This document shows, piece after piece, positions 1-8,209 of a DNA stretch of 64,000 nucleotides. The stretch comes from Bradyrhizobium sp. CCGB01 (GTDB lineage: Bacteria; Pseudomonadota; Alphaproteobacteria; Rhizobiales; Xanthobacteraceae). The stretch is from NCBI RefSeq assembly GCF_024199795.1, contig NZ_JANADK010000001.1, positions 5,394,001 through 5,458,000 of the forward strand, in the 5' to 3' direction. Numbering within the stretch: position 1 is the stretch's first letter; every line of letters begins with the position of its first letter. Made by a program: the position numbers and the translations under genes. Under the pieces are notes generated by a model. It had not been told where the DNA came from. It worked only from the letters and a program-made list of their open reading frames with translations, and did no database searches.

Positions 1-429
1 CTGCGGGACGAAGGCATCTCGATGGCGTTCTGGAAGATCGCGATGCGGCCGGGCAAACCGATGATGAACGGGCGGCTCGGCGCGATGCGTGTGATCGGCC
101 TGCCCGGCAATCCCGTGTCATCCTACGTTTGCGGATTCCTGTTCATGGTGCCGCTGATTCGCGCGCTCGCGGGCCGTTCGGCGATTCATCATCGCCGCGA
201 ACGCGCGGTGCTCGGCCGCGACGTCGGCGCCAACGACCAGCGCGAGGATTATCTGCGCGCGCGCCTGGAGCTGCGCGACGACGGCACGCTCACCGCCGTT
301 CCCGTCAACCATCAGGATTCCTCGCTGCTTGCGAATCTCGCTGCGGCACAGGCACTTCTCGTGCGCCCGCCGTTCGCGCCGAAGGCCGAAGCCGGCACGC
401 CTTGCGAGGTGCTGCGGCTGCCCGTCTGA
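1..429 (+). CDS. moeA: Molybdopterin molybdotransferase MoeA, C-terminal part
   Basis: The reading frame is open from the first base, so the N-terminus lies outside the window; 142 residues remain. MoeA inserts molybdate into adenylylated molybdopterin to make molybdenum cofactor in the cytosol. The visible part contains the MoeA/MogA-like 'GLPGNPVSSYV' motif near residue 35, followed by the beta-rich C-terminal domain with a 'REDYLRARL' segment typical of MoeA domain IV. It ends about 60 bp before the LexA operator and is probably a separate unit from lexA. MoeA-moaC-lexA proximity is common in Bradyrhizobium-type genomes (family knowledge). The family assignment is secure; the length is incomplete only because of the window edge. 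Confidence 0.9.
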   Translation: MRDEGISMAFWKIAMRPGKPMMNGRLGAMRVIGLPGNPVSSYVCGFLFMVPLIRALAGRSAIHHRRERAVLGRDVGANDQREDYLRARLELRDDGTLTAVPVNHQDSSLLANLAAAQALLVRPPFAPKAEAGTPCEVLRLPV

Positions 430-485
430 CCGCTTCGTTCGCGAGCGTTCCGCGAAGTTTGTGGCGTTCACGGTAAATTAAGCAG

Positions 486-531
486 TTGCGGAACATGTAT
501 CGAACATATAGTGTCCGTTCATGATTTGTTT
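486..531 (+). promoter_or_regulatory. SOS operator/promoter region of lexA
   Basis: A perfect alphaproteobacterial LexA box, GAAC-N7-GAAC, lies at 491-505 (GAACATGTATCGAAC). A second, one-mismatch copy in the other orientation lies at 517-531 (GTTC-N7-GTTT). A possible -10 (TATAGT, 507-512) overlaps the edge of the first box, and a weak TTGCGG at 486-491 could be -35 with a short spacer. The position about 100 bp upstream of lexA fits autorepression of lexA by LexA. Confidence 0.85.
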
Positions 532-605
532 CGAGCATGCAGCGGCTTATCGCTGAATTCAGCGTCTCGGAATCGAACGACATCAACCGGGGGATTTTGG
601 TCGAG

Positions 606-1307
606 ATGTTAACGCGCAAACAATACGAGCTCCTGCGGTTCATCAGCGAGCGACTGAAGGAAAGCGGCGTGCCGCCCTCCTTCGACGAGATGAAGGACGC
701 GCTCGACCTGCGCTCGAAGTCGGGTATCCACCGCCTGATCACCGCGCTCGAGGAGCGCGGCTTCATCCGGCGCCTGCCCAACCGCGCCCGCGCCATCGAG
801 GTGATCAAGCTGCCCGAGCTTCAGGCCGCCGCCGGCAGCCGCCGCGGCTTCACGCCGAGCGTCATCGAAGGCAATCTCGGCAAGCTGCGCACGACTTCCA
901 GCCCGCCGGCGGACGACGGCGAGCGCCCCGTTGCAGTGCCCGTGATGGGCCGCATCGCGGCCGGCACGCCGATCGAGGCCCTGCAGACCCGCAGCCACAC
1001 CATCAGCGTACCGCCCGACATGCTCGGCTCGGGCGAGCATTACGCGCTCGAAGTGCGCGGCGATTCGATGGTCGAGGCCGGCATTCTCGACGGCGACATG
1101 GCGCTGATCCAGCGCAACGAGAGCGCCGATACCGGCGACATCGTGGTGGCGCTGATCGACGACGAGGAAGCGACCCTGAAGCGCTTCCGCCGCCGCGGCG
1201 CCTCCATCGCGCTCGAGCCCGCCAATGCAGCCTATGAGGTCCGCATCCTGCCGCCCAACCGGGTGAAGATCCAAGGCAAGCTGATCGGGCTGTACCGGAA
1301 GTACTGA
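606..1307 (+). CDS. lexA: LexA repressor, SOS regulator
   Basis: A 233-residue LexA. The N-terminal winged helix (residues 1-70) contains '[18 protein letters not shown]', the usual LexA recognition region. The C-terminal S24 peptidase-like domain shows the active-site serine in '[15 protein letters not shown]' and the later lysine region 'EEATLKRF'. LexA binds GAAC-N7-GAAC boxes in this bacterial class and cleaves itself when RecA filaments form. The start at 606 was chosen because '[13 protein letters not shown]' is the conserved N-terminus; an upstream in-frame start at 537 would add 23 unconserved residues. The operator at 491-531 supports autoregulation. The same box type occurs twice at 53742-53774, so this LexA probably also controls the miniprotein there. 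Confidence 0.97.
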   Translation: MLTRKQYELLRFISERLKESGVPPSFDEMKDALDLRSKSGIHRLITALEERGFIRRLPNRARAIEVIKLPELQAAAGSRRGFTPSVIEGNLGKLRTTSSPPADDGERPVAVPVMGRIAAGTPIEALQTRSHTISVPPDMLGSGEHYALEVRGDSMVEAGILDGDMALIQRNESADTGDIVVALIDDEEATLKRFRRRGASIALEPANAAYEVRILPPNRVKIQGKLIGLYRKY

Positions 1308-1517
1308 GACCGGACGTCCTGCTATCGGTGATTTGGCGCCTCTCGCGCTTTTCGATCGGCATCGCCGATCCGGCATTGGAGCGGACGATTGTCCGCTTCC
1401 GCTGGATAGTCTTTCTGGTTTCGCGCAGATTATCCGGCCCCTCCTCCGGCGCTACATCCTCGGCACGCCGCACGAAGCAGCATTGCTTCGCGCGCCCTCT
1501 GGGTTCGAGGAGAAGTC

Positions 1518-1718
1518 ATGCGCAAGATCATTCTGGGCACAGTCGCCGCGGCGCTGATCGCAGCATCAGCGTCGCAGGCCTTCGCCGCGCAATCGCAACA
1601 CCATGTCCGCAAGGACGCCGCTGTGGGTAAGCAAGTCCGGAATGCCCGCAACGCCGTCGCGCAACCGTCGCGGCCGGACTGGCCGTATTCCGGCTGGTCG
1701 GCGCCGGCAGGGCGCTGA
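1518..1718 (+). CDS. Small exported protein, unknown function
   Basis: A 66-residue product with a clear Sec signal peptide: basic 'MRKI', a hydrophobic alanine-rich stretch to about residue 20, and a predicted cut after 'QAFA'. The mature part of about 40 residues is basic and rich in Arg, Gln, Ala and Pro, with a 'PDWPYSGWSAP' end. A good ribosome-binding site (GAGGAGAAG) sits 4-10 bp upstream of the ATG. Short periplasmic proteins of this look are frequent in Bradyrhizobium, but I recognise no family with a known role. It stands alone between lexA and the next gene, with about 210 bp of apparently featureless DNA before it. Confidence 0.7.
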   Translation: MRKIILGTVAAALIAASASQAFAAQSQHHVRKDAAVGKQVRNARNAVAQPSRPDWPYSGWSAPAGR

Positions 1719-1909
1719 CACGCGCATCCGGAATGCGCGGGAGCAGGCTTTGTTCCTCATGGAGCCGGAAAAGATAATGTGATCGCGGCCTGCGGCGGCG
1801 AGCCGCAGATTTGCCTACAACCGGGCAGACGCTAACATGCTTCCACTCTGATAGAGGCCTGCGCCTCGAGAAGAGACGTGGGTCGCTATCCCTGCAAGAG
1901 GAGCACCCG

Positions 1910-2341
1910 ATGTGTGACTACAGCCTGCATGCCGTCGCGTCGCGTCCTGCTGAAGTCGGCGAGACGGTCGTCACGACAACCTTCCGCGGCACCTCGACGC
2001 GCGGTTTTGCCTCCGCGGCCGATCCGACCGTCGCGGTCTGCCTGCTGCCGGGAACGGAGCTCGCCTTCGCCGACAACGTCCGCTACGACAATCGCTGGAT
2101 CTGGACGCGGACCGTCAACTCGCGCGTCGGCAAGTTCGGTAAGATCGATCCGCACATTCCCGATCGCCATCATGATGCGATCGAATTCCCCGACGGCAAA
2201 TACGTGTTGGTGACGCAGCTCGTCGAAGGCCAACGCGCGACAGTGCTGCAACTGCCGGTGACCCAGCCGGTCGGCGAGCGTGAGCACAAGCCGCAGATCG
2301 CCGAAAGCCGGCCGACCATCACCCGCCTGCCGATCGGCTGA
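1910..2341 (+). CDS. Conserved hypothetical protein, 143 residues
   Basis: Starts 'MCDYSLHAVASRPA' at an ATG preceded by a strong AAGAGGAG ribosome-binding site at 1896-1903, which is why this start is preferred over in-frame codons further upstream. The protein is soluble with no signal peptide or membrane segment. It has a beta-rich centre ('VCLLPGTELAFADNV') and a charged segment ('KIDPHIPDRHHDAIEFPDGKY'). Similar short proteins are found in rhizobial genomes without assigned function. No domain that would show an activity is visible. It is followed by about 220 bp without a gene before the GAF protein. Confidence 0.75.
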   Translation: MCDYSLHAVASRPAEVGETVVTTTFRGTSTRGFASAADPTVAVCLLPGTELAFADNVRYDNRWIWTRTVNSRVGKFGKIDPHIPDRHHDAIEFPDGKYVLVTQLVEGQRATVLQLPVTQPVGEREHKPQIAESRPTITRLPIG

Positions 2342-2563
2342 CACAGCCATCCCGGCCGGCGGGTCGGGCCAGGATTGAAATTGCCATCGCCGGCCGAGGC
2401 CGGCGAGATGGTATCGCTTGCATCCCGCGAAGCTCCATTGGACGGACCAAGCCGCTCCGCCTCCCACCGCACGAAGTTTGCGCTGTCCTGCCTGAATTTT
2501 GAACGTCCGTTCCGCAGCCAAATGGCCGATGCTTGGTGCGGCTTGAGACGGCGGACACGTTCG

Positions 2564-3505
2564 ATGAAGACCTTCATTCGCGTCGTTGAACTCTGGGTAC
2601 CCGACCGCACGCGCATGCGGCTGGAATTCGGCGGCGGCCTCTACGGCGAAGGCCTGTCCGCGTTCAAGGCCGTGAGCGAAGGTCTGCACTTCGGATATGA
2701 CGAGGGGCTTCCGGGCAAGGCCTGGGCCAGCGGCCACCCCGTGATCCTCACCAAATTCGCCAACTCCTATTTCAAGCGGACCGATCAGGCCATCGCGGCC
2801 GGGCTCACCTGCGGCGTGGCGGTCCCGGTGTTTTCCGGCGAATTCCTGCAAGCCGTCATGGTGCTGTTCTGCGGCGACGACGAGGTCCATGTCGGCGCGA
2901 TCGAGCTCTGGCACAACGATGCCGAAATCTCCCACGAGATGGGACTCGTCGACGGCTATTACGGCACCGCCGACATGTTCGAATTCAACTCCCGCCACAC
3001 CAGATTTCCGCGTGGCTTCGGCCTGCCCGGCCGCACCTGGAAGGCCGGCCTGCCGCTGATCATCAAGGACCTGCACGACGCCAGGAGTTTTCTGCGCTGG
3101 GAGGACGCCGCCAAGGTCGGGATCAATCTCGGCGTCGGCATTCCCTACCGGACCGGCACCGATCAGACCTGGGTCCTGACGTTCCTCTCCGCGCAGGCAA
3201 CCCCGATTGCGCGACGCTTCGAGATCTGGGTCCCGGACGAGGCCCGTTCGGCGCTGGTCTTCCGCGCCGGCGACTGCAGCGCGCAGACTGACCTTGCCGC
3301 CCTCTATGCGACGAAATCCATCGCCAGAGGCGAAGGCAGCATCGGCGGGGCCTGGACCACCGGCATGCCCGCGCTCAACGACGATCTTGCGCATGATGTC
3401 TCGGTCGCGGCCTTGCAGGCCCGCGCCTCTGGGCTGAGCCGGATGGTCGTCCTGCCGGTTATCGGCAACGCCAGGCTCGACGCCGTGCTGGCCTGGTATC
3501 TGTAA
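2564..3505 (+). CDS. GAF-like domain repeat protein
   Basis: A 313-residue soluble protein built from what look like three repeats of a GAF-like unit. Each has an 'ELW/EIW-V/H-P/N-D' strand (near residues 8, 110 and 222) and two carry 'GLPGKAW/GLPGRTW' turns (near residues 47 and 154). GAF domains bind small ligands or pigments or act as dimerisation sensors (family knowledge). There is no kinase, cyclase or HTH part, so any signalling would need a partner. The start at ATG 2564 was chosen because the 63 residues that an upstream start (2375) would add show no GAF-like character. It ends 10 bp from the comEC 3' fragment on the other strand. The ligand is unknown. Confidence 0.7.
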   Translation: MKTFIRVVELWVPDRTRMRLEFGGGLYGEGLSAFKAVSEGLHFGYDEGLPGKAWASGHPVILTKFANSYFKRTDQAIAAGLTCGVAVPVFSGEFLQAVMVLFCGDDEVHVGAIELWHNDAEISHEMGLVDGYYGTADMFEFNSRHTRFPRGFGLPGRTWKAGLPLIIKDLHDARSFLRWEDAAKVGINLGVGIPYRTGTDQTWVLTFLSAQATPIARRFEIWVPDEARSALVFRAGDCSAQTDLAALYATKSIARGEGSIGGAWTTGMPALNDDLAHDVSVAALQARASGLSRMVVLPVIGNARLDAVLAWYL

Positions 3506-3514
3506 CGCGTCCGC

Positions 3515-4576
3515 TCAATCCTCGGCCTGCAAGTCGGCCTCCGATGGCGTCGCGTCCCGGCCGCGGGGCGCGGCCGTCTTCGGCGCAAGGCTTCCGTCGA
3601 AATCGCCCTCGCCGGCGGCAGCCGGCGACCACGGACGGTCCGTCCCCCTCGCCTTAGCCGCCTGGACCGCAAAGCCGTCGCCGCTTCGGGTCAGCGCCAG
3701 CGCGCCCTGCCTTGCGAGACGCTGACGGTCGACGACCATCGCCGCGCAATCCGGCGGCGCGGGCCGCGCCGTCACCACCAGCGCGGCGCGGCTGCAATCA
3801 TCGGCCAGCGCGTCGATGCGCGAGGACAGCGCGACGAGGCGCCCGTCGGCGAGCGGCGTCACGCAGCCGGCCTCGTCGCACGACACGCCGGCGGCCAGCG
3901 AGGCACTGCCGGCGTCGCGCGGATCGGCGTCGGCGGCGAGCCACTCCTTCAGGAGAAAACTGTCCTTGCTCGACCTGATCAGATGCAGATGTCCGTCCCT
4001 GCCCCGCACCGCGACACTCTGGCCGTCACCGGCGATCAGGATATCGGGCTGCCGCGCGGACAGTCCCCAGAGGATCGCGGCGATCAGTGCCACCGCGCCG
4101 GCCCAGCGCAACGGCGTGCGCAACAGGCCCATCACGATGATCCCCAAACTTGCAGCGATCAGCGGTGCGATGCCGAACGCCGAAATGCGGCCGACCGCGC
4201 CCGGCAATGCGGCCACCCAGCGCGACACCGCAACCATCCAGTCGATGCCGATCCCCATCAGCCACCAGAACGGACCATCAAGTCCGAACGGCGCCGCAAT
4301 CAATCCCAACAGGCCCGCGGGCATCACCAGGGCCGAGACCACCGGCATCGCCCCGAGATTGGCGAGCACGCCAAACGGCGTCACGCGGTGGAAATGGAAG
4401 GCGGCATAGGGCGTGGTCGCAAGCCCCGCGATCAGCGAGGCCAGGAACAGCATCGCGATCTCGCGGCCACCCCACATTGCAATGCGCGCCGTCGCGGAAT
4501 GATCGGGCGATGCAAACAGGTTCGGCATGCCGATCTGCACTAGCGCGACGAGCCCCAGCGTCGCCGCAAAAGACAT
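3515..4576 (-). pseudogene. comEC: comEC, 3' fragment separated by the integrated element
   Basis: Encodes 353 residues of the C-terminal half of ComEC, the inner-membrane channel that carries single-stranded DNA into the cytosol during transformation. It begins inside the 13-bp att core (the core's ATG is the first codon) with 'MSFAATLGLVALVQ', which continues exactly the 'HPSFQMS' at the end of the 5' fragment at 16497-17738. Membrane helices run to about residue 175, followed by a degenerate C-terminal domain in which I see no HxHxDH metal motif. Rejoined, the two parts give a protein of about 760 residues. The fragment has no ribosome-binding site of its own, so stable expression is doubtful. 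Confidence 0.92.
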
Positions 4577-4583
4577 CTGGAAG
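4571..4583. repeat. att core, left copy (direct repeat)
   Basis: AGACATCTGGAAG, identical to 16515-16527. On the comEC strand it encodes Phe-Gln-Met-Ser. Bases differ immediately outside the repeat on both sides. It lies 40 bp from the integrase stop codon, as expected for a site-specific integration junction. Confidence 0.9.
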
Positions 4584-4587
4584 GTTT

Positions 4588-4668
4588 GACGCCAATTTCC
4601 GATTTGTGAATTACACCAAAGGTTTAGCTGACATCCCGAAGCGCAGTCCGGGACTTTTTCCGGGACTT
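4588..4668. repeat. Probable integrase arm-type sites, left end
   Basis: GACGCCAAT at 4588-4596 and two copies of TCCGGGACTT (4647-4656, followed by a T run, and 4659-4668) recur near the right end of the element (16384-16392 and 16358-16403). The two left copies lie inside the last codons of the integrase gene. Such matched short repeats next to att cores are typical of tyrosine-recombinase arm sites; the assignment is inferred. Confidence 0.55.
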
Positions 4669-5757
4669 CGCAACGCGTTCGACGGCGGCGGCGATATCCT
4701 CGTCGAGCACGTGGGCGTAGCGCAGCGTGCTCTTGATGTCGCGGTGGTTCAACGCCTTCTGAACGAGCTTCAGGTTGCCGGTCTCGCGCAGCACCTTGGT
4801 GCCGAAGTCGTGGCGGAAGTCATGGAACCGAAAATCCTGCACCCCGGCCCGCGCTCGCATCGCCTGCCATGCCGCCTTCGTGCCGTTGTAGGTCAGCGCA
4901 TAGCGCTGCCCCCTCACCCGTCCGAGCCGCTTGTTGCCGTACTTTGCCACGTAGGTGAACACGAACTCCGGATGCTGACCCTGCAACGGGAAAAGAGTAT
5001 CCCGGATGGTGTCGGTGATCGGGAACACCACGCGCCTGCCGCCCTTGCCGATCCGCACGATCTGCTTGGTGCCGAAGTTCACTTCAGACCAGCGCAGCGT
5101 CACGCATTCCTTGAGGCGCAGGCCGCTCGCCCGGACAAAGTCGAAGAATGGGCTATAGTCGATGCGCATGGCGTCATCGAACGCCGCCGCTTCATCGTCC
5201 TGCAGCTCCCGCACCCGTTCCTCCGGCTCTGGCAGGAACAGCTCTCCCCACTTCGGCTCATTGTCGAACTGTGCGCCCTCGTCCTTGGCGAACGAGAACA
5301 GCCGCCGCAGCACGGCGATGGTCGAGCGATTGACCGTCGCGTTAGAGATCAGCGGCAAGGCGTCCTTTTCCTCCTTGGTCAACTTGCCGCGCCGCATCAC
5401 GCGATGACCGCGCCGCCACGCCACCAGTTGCTTGGCCTTGGTGTGGTCGATATCAGTGAGCGGCATGCTCTTGCCGAAATAGTTCACCAGCCGATCAAGG
5501 TTGGTGTCTGTTGCGTCTGGGTCAGCGTCGTATTGACCATGTTCGTTGAACAGGCGGGCGGCTACGTCATCGATCAGAAGCGATGAGCGTGACCGCTTCA
5601 TCGCCTTGACGAGTGATTTCGCTTTCTCGTGCTCTATCGCTTCGAATTTCTTCGCTTCTTTGCGAGACGTGCATTTCGTTGAGCCGAAAAACCGACGACC
5701 GCCGAGTTCGAAATCGAACTGGTAGAACGGTGACCTTTTGGACTTGTAGACAGACAT
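4624..5757 (-). CDS. int: Tyrosine recombinase / integrase of the element
   Basis: A 377-residue phage-type integrase. The N-terminal arm-binding region (residues 1-60, basic, 'GGRRFFGSTKC') is followed by a SAM-like core-binding domain (about 60-170) and the catalytic domain. Active-site residues are visible: Arg214 in 'ASGLRLKE', a lysine near 238, His312-x-x-Arg315 in 'FHDFRHDFGT', His338 in 'LNHRD' and Tyr347 in 'LRYAHV'. All are present, so the enzyme should be active. It would recombine the 13-bp core in comEC. The gene lies at the left end with its 3' end 40 bp from the core, the usual arrangement. Its 5' part overlaps the xis-like gene by 124 bp. Confidence 0.95.
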   Translation of the reverse strand: MSVYKSKRSPFYQFDFELGGRRFFGSTKCTSRKEAKKFEAIEHEKAKSLVKAMKRSRSSLLIDDVAARLFNEHGQYDADPDATDTNLDRLVNYFGKSMPLTDIDHTKAKQLVAWRRGHRVMRRGKLTKEEKDALPLISNATVNRSTIAVLRRLFSFAKDEGAQFDNEPKWGELFLPEPEERVRELQDDEAAAFDDAMRIDYSPFFDFVRASGLRLKECVTLRWSEVNFGTKQIVRIGKGGRRVVFPITDTIRDTLFPLQGQHPEFVFTYVAKYGNKRLGRVRGQRYALTYNGTKAAWQAMRARAGVQDFRFHDFRHDFGTKVLRETGNLKLVQKALNHRDIKSTLRYAHVLDEDIAAAVERVAKSRKKSRTALRDVS

Positions 5758-6098
5758 GTCTCTCGCCTCCGACGCCGCGCTTCAAACTCGTCAAGGTCTG
5801 CTTCTGTGTACCGTCGCCGAGGCCGTTTCGGGCCGCGTCCGACATTGATATAGGAAAGCTCGCCATCCTGCACCAATGCCGCAAGATGGTCTTCAGTGAT
5901 GCCAAGCTGCGCGGCTGCCTGCTTACCAGTCAGCAGTTGGGATTTTACGGCCAGGACCGTGTTGGCGTGAGCAACGTGTTTGTTTCGCTTCGCTGGGAGC
6001 GTCTCAATTTCCCATGGTTCGTGATCATAAATGTTCGCGGACGCGATAACCTTCCGCAGAGCGGCAGCGAAGTCGGCGCGCGTGTCGATGGTTATCAT
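5634..6098 (-). CDS. Excisionase-like MerR-type HTH protein
   Basis: 154 residues. The central part (about 54-112) reads 'LLTGKQAAAQLGITEDHL' then a wing with 'RRRYTEADLDEFEARR', the pattern of small MerR/Xis-type helix-turn-helix proteins used as recombination directionality factors. Its last about 40 codons overlap the start of integrase in another reading frame (124 bp), recalling the xis-int overlap of lambda. The basic tail encoded in the overlap ('LAKKRRNSKR') may be only a consequence of the shared DNA. The N-terminal 50 residues match nothing I recognise. A role in excision or in int control is inferred from fold and position. Confidence 0.7.
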   Translation of the reverse strand: MITIDTRADFAAALRKVIASANIYDHEPWEIETLPAKRNKHVAHANTVLAVKSQLLTGKQAAAQLGITEDHLAALVQDGELSYINVGRGPKRPRRRYTEADLDEFEARRRRRETCLSTSPKGHRSTSSISNSAVVGFSAQRNARLAKKRRNSKR

Positions 6099-6225
6099 TC
6101 GTCAGCCCTGAAGATGCTGCGGCCTCGCCGACCTTGACCCCCCAAAGGAAACAACGACACAGCGGGGAGGTTGGCTTTCCGTTATTGGGCTGGCCGCTTC
6201 GCCCGCATTTGCCCTGTGCCGAAAC

Positions 6226-6441
6226 TCAATAACCTTTCGTCGAGCGCACGACGGCGACCGTCGCCGTCGCCGTACCGGTGATCTGCGCGATCTCGCCCTG
6301 AAGCGAGGCGATAGCCGCGCGCATCTCCTCGCCGCTGGTGTAGGTGATCGAACGGCCGTCGTACTCCAGCGAGCGCGTACCGGAACGGTACGCGCTCTTC
6401 AGCGTGTCGAGTTGCGCCTGCAATGCCGTGAGGTCGGCCAT
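6226..6441 (-). CDS. gpW-like head-tail joining protein
   Basis: A 71-residue protein starting 'MADLTALQAQLDTLKSAYRSG', with 'EYDGRSITYTSGEEMRAAI' in the middle. Length, helix-hairpin-helix layout and these motifs fit the lambda gpW family, which plugs the portal after DNA packaging and provides the site for tail attachment. It starts 1 bp after the capsid stop codon and so is the last gene of the head operon. In a satellite without tail genes, such a connector would be the interface to a helper phage tail (inference). About 130 bp without a gene separate it from the xis-like gene. Confidence 0.8.
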   Translation of the reverse strand: MADLTALQAQLDTLKSAYRSGTRSLEYDGRSITYTSGEEMRAAIASLQGEIAQITGTATATVAVVRSTKGY

Positions 6442-6442
6442 G

Positions 6443-8209
6443 TTACTGGCCCGCGTTCGTGACAAGGCCGCGCCACTCGACGGCACCACAGCCGTAGTCG
6501 AGACGCACCTTGGTCTGCACGCCGTCAACCTCGAAGCCCGCGCGGCTCTCGGTCTGCGGACCCGGCGCACCCGCCAGATACGCGAATTCGATGCAGGGCA
6601 ACAGGGCCGGATCAGCGGCAAGATACCAGCGATGAGTATCGGCCAAGCGCGGCTCGACGATCAAATCGAGGAACGCAAACGGGTTGACGTTGACCGTCTG
6701 CGTTGCCTGCACCGACGTAATCAGCTTCTCGGCGCTGGTCTCCAACGCGCTCGGCACGATCAGGTAGCGCGGCACAACGCTGATGCCGCCACCGCCGGGA
6801 CCCGTCTGATTGCGCATCAACAGGCGTGCTTCCGACAAGGTCGTCTCGCTCGGCGCGCCGCCGGTGCCGACGTTGCCATGGCTCGCGTGGAACAGCGTCA
6901 GGCTGTCCGACATGGTCGGGCCGAGACCCGAGTTCTGGACGATTAGGTCAACGAGCTTCTGCCGCTCGAATTCAGCAGCAGCGAGGCCGAGACGCTGGGT
7001 GATATCGCCAAGACCGCCGAGATCGTCGTTGACCAGCGCTTTGCGCGTGATCGCAAAAATCTTGCCGTAGGTCGCGACGCTATAGCTCTCGGCGCTGTCG
7101 ATGAAAGCGCCAAAGGGGTACTCGGCGCTCTCATTGATCAGGTCGAGCGTGAAGCCGGAATGATCGATCAGAATGCGGCTCTTGGCGCGGAAGTCGTTGG
7201 CTTCAGTCTGACGGGCGACGCGGCGGATGCCGCTCGGCGCGATCTGGTAGGCTTCGCGCAGCGACTTGTTCATCAGGTTGGCAAGCAGCGCCGGGTAATC
7301 CGACGTTGTCTGCAACGCGCGGGTGATCACCGTCGGCGGAGCCATGCCGAGCGACGAAATGCCAGCGCGATGCAGACATTCGCGGGCAATATCGGCGCAG
7401 CTCATGCCGACATACTGGCGCGCCTGCGGCATCGGCGTGAAGTTCGGCGCGATGCGCGTGTACATGGCATCGGCGGCGGCGCGCTGAAAAACGTCAGGAT
7501 TATCGAGCGTCATAACGTTGTGCATATCGGCGGTTCCTGCGCTGCGAACCGTCACGGAACGGTCGAGCATGTCATTGAGAAAAGCACGGCGAGCATCGTC
7601 GATGCTTGCGCCGCATTCGATCAGGGTATTAACGCGGTCCGACGTAACACCGGCACGGCGGCCGAGTTCACGGATGGCGCGGTCGTCATTGGCCGCGCGG
7701 GTGCGCGCCGTGGGATCGGCAGGCACGGCGACAAAGCTCGCCTCGCGCACCGACCAGCGCACCGCCGTCATGGTGCGCACGCCATTGGCATTCTTGTCCG
7801 CCTTCCACTCGCCGACTTCATAACCGACTGACAAATTGCGGATGATGCCATTGCGGATGTCCGTCACGACCGGCGCGATCTCGGGGCGCGACGAGAAGCG
7901 GATACGAGCAATGACTTCGTTGCCTTCAACGCGCACGTCGTCAATCACGCCAATCACGTTGTCGATGCCGCTCTGCTGATGGCTGTCGAGAACCGACGCA
8001 CCACGGGTGACGGCGAGGTCGAGCCCCGAAGGATCGAGGACTTCGAGGAAGTCGCCACGCACATCACGACGCCGAACCGGCGTGGCCGATGCGATGACGG
8101 CTTCGACGGTCATCGCCTCGCCGTCGAACGTGCGCGGACGCGGGATCGCGTCGCGGCGGGTCAGGTCAACTGCGCTCTCACGCAGCAAGAGGGCAGTAGA
8201 ATTACGCAT
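6443..8209 (-). CDS. Prohead protease-major capsid protein fusion
   Basis: 588 residues in two parts. Residues about 30-170 form a prohead-protease-like domain with the expected His77 ('LDSHQQSG') and Ser127 ('RNLSVGYEVGEW'). Residues about 260-588 match the Mu gpT-like major head protein pattern: 'YGKIFAITRKALVNDD', 'LFHASHGNVG', 'VEPRLADTHRWYLAAD', and a final 'GAVEWRGLVTNAG'. Fusion of maturation protease and capsid into one chain occurs in some phages and lets the protease be cut off during assembly. The start at 8209 (ATG) overlaps the portal stop by 8 bp, indicating translational coupling. This gene is the strongest evidence that the element can build its own heads. Confidence 0.88.
   Translation of the reverse strand: MRNSTALLLRESAVDLTRRDAIPRPRTFDGEAMTVEAVIASATPVRRRDVRGDFLEVLDPSGLDLAVTRGASVLDSHQQSGIDNVIGVIDDVRVEGNEVIARIRFSSRPEIAPVVTDIRNGIIRNLSVGYEVGEWKADKNANGVRTMTAVRWSVREASFVAVPADPTARTRAANDDRAIRELGRRAGVTSDRVNTLIECGASIDDARRAFLNDMLDRSVTVRSAGTADMHNVMTLDNPDVFQRAAADAMYTRIAPNFTPMPQARQYVGMSCADIARECLHRAGISSLGMAPPTVITRALQTTSDYPALLANLMNKSLREAYQIAPSGIRRVARQTEANDFRAKSRILIDHSGFTLDLINESAEYPFGAFIDSAESYSVATYGKIFAITRKALVNDDLGGLGDITQRLGLAAAEFERQKLVDLIVQNSGLGPTMSDSLTLFHASHGNVGTGGAPSETTLSEARLLMRNQTGPGGGGISVVPRYLIVPSALETSAEKLITSVQATQTVNVNPFAFLDLIVEPRLADTHRWYLAADPALLPCIEFAYLAGAPGPQTESRAGFEVDGVQTKVRLDYGCGAVEWRGLVTNAGQ

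Noticed and set aside
1886..3394. 502-codon minus-strand frame opposite the 143-residue protein and the GAF protein
   Set aside because: Spans two convincing plus-strand genes and shows no domain pattern.
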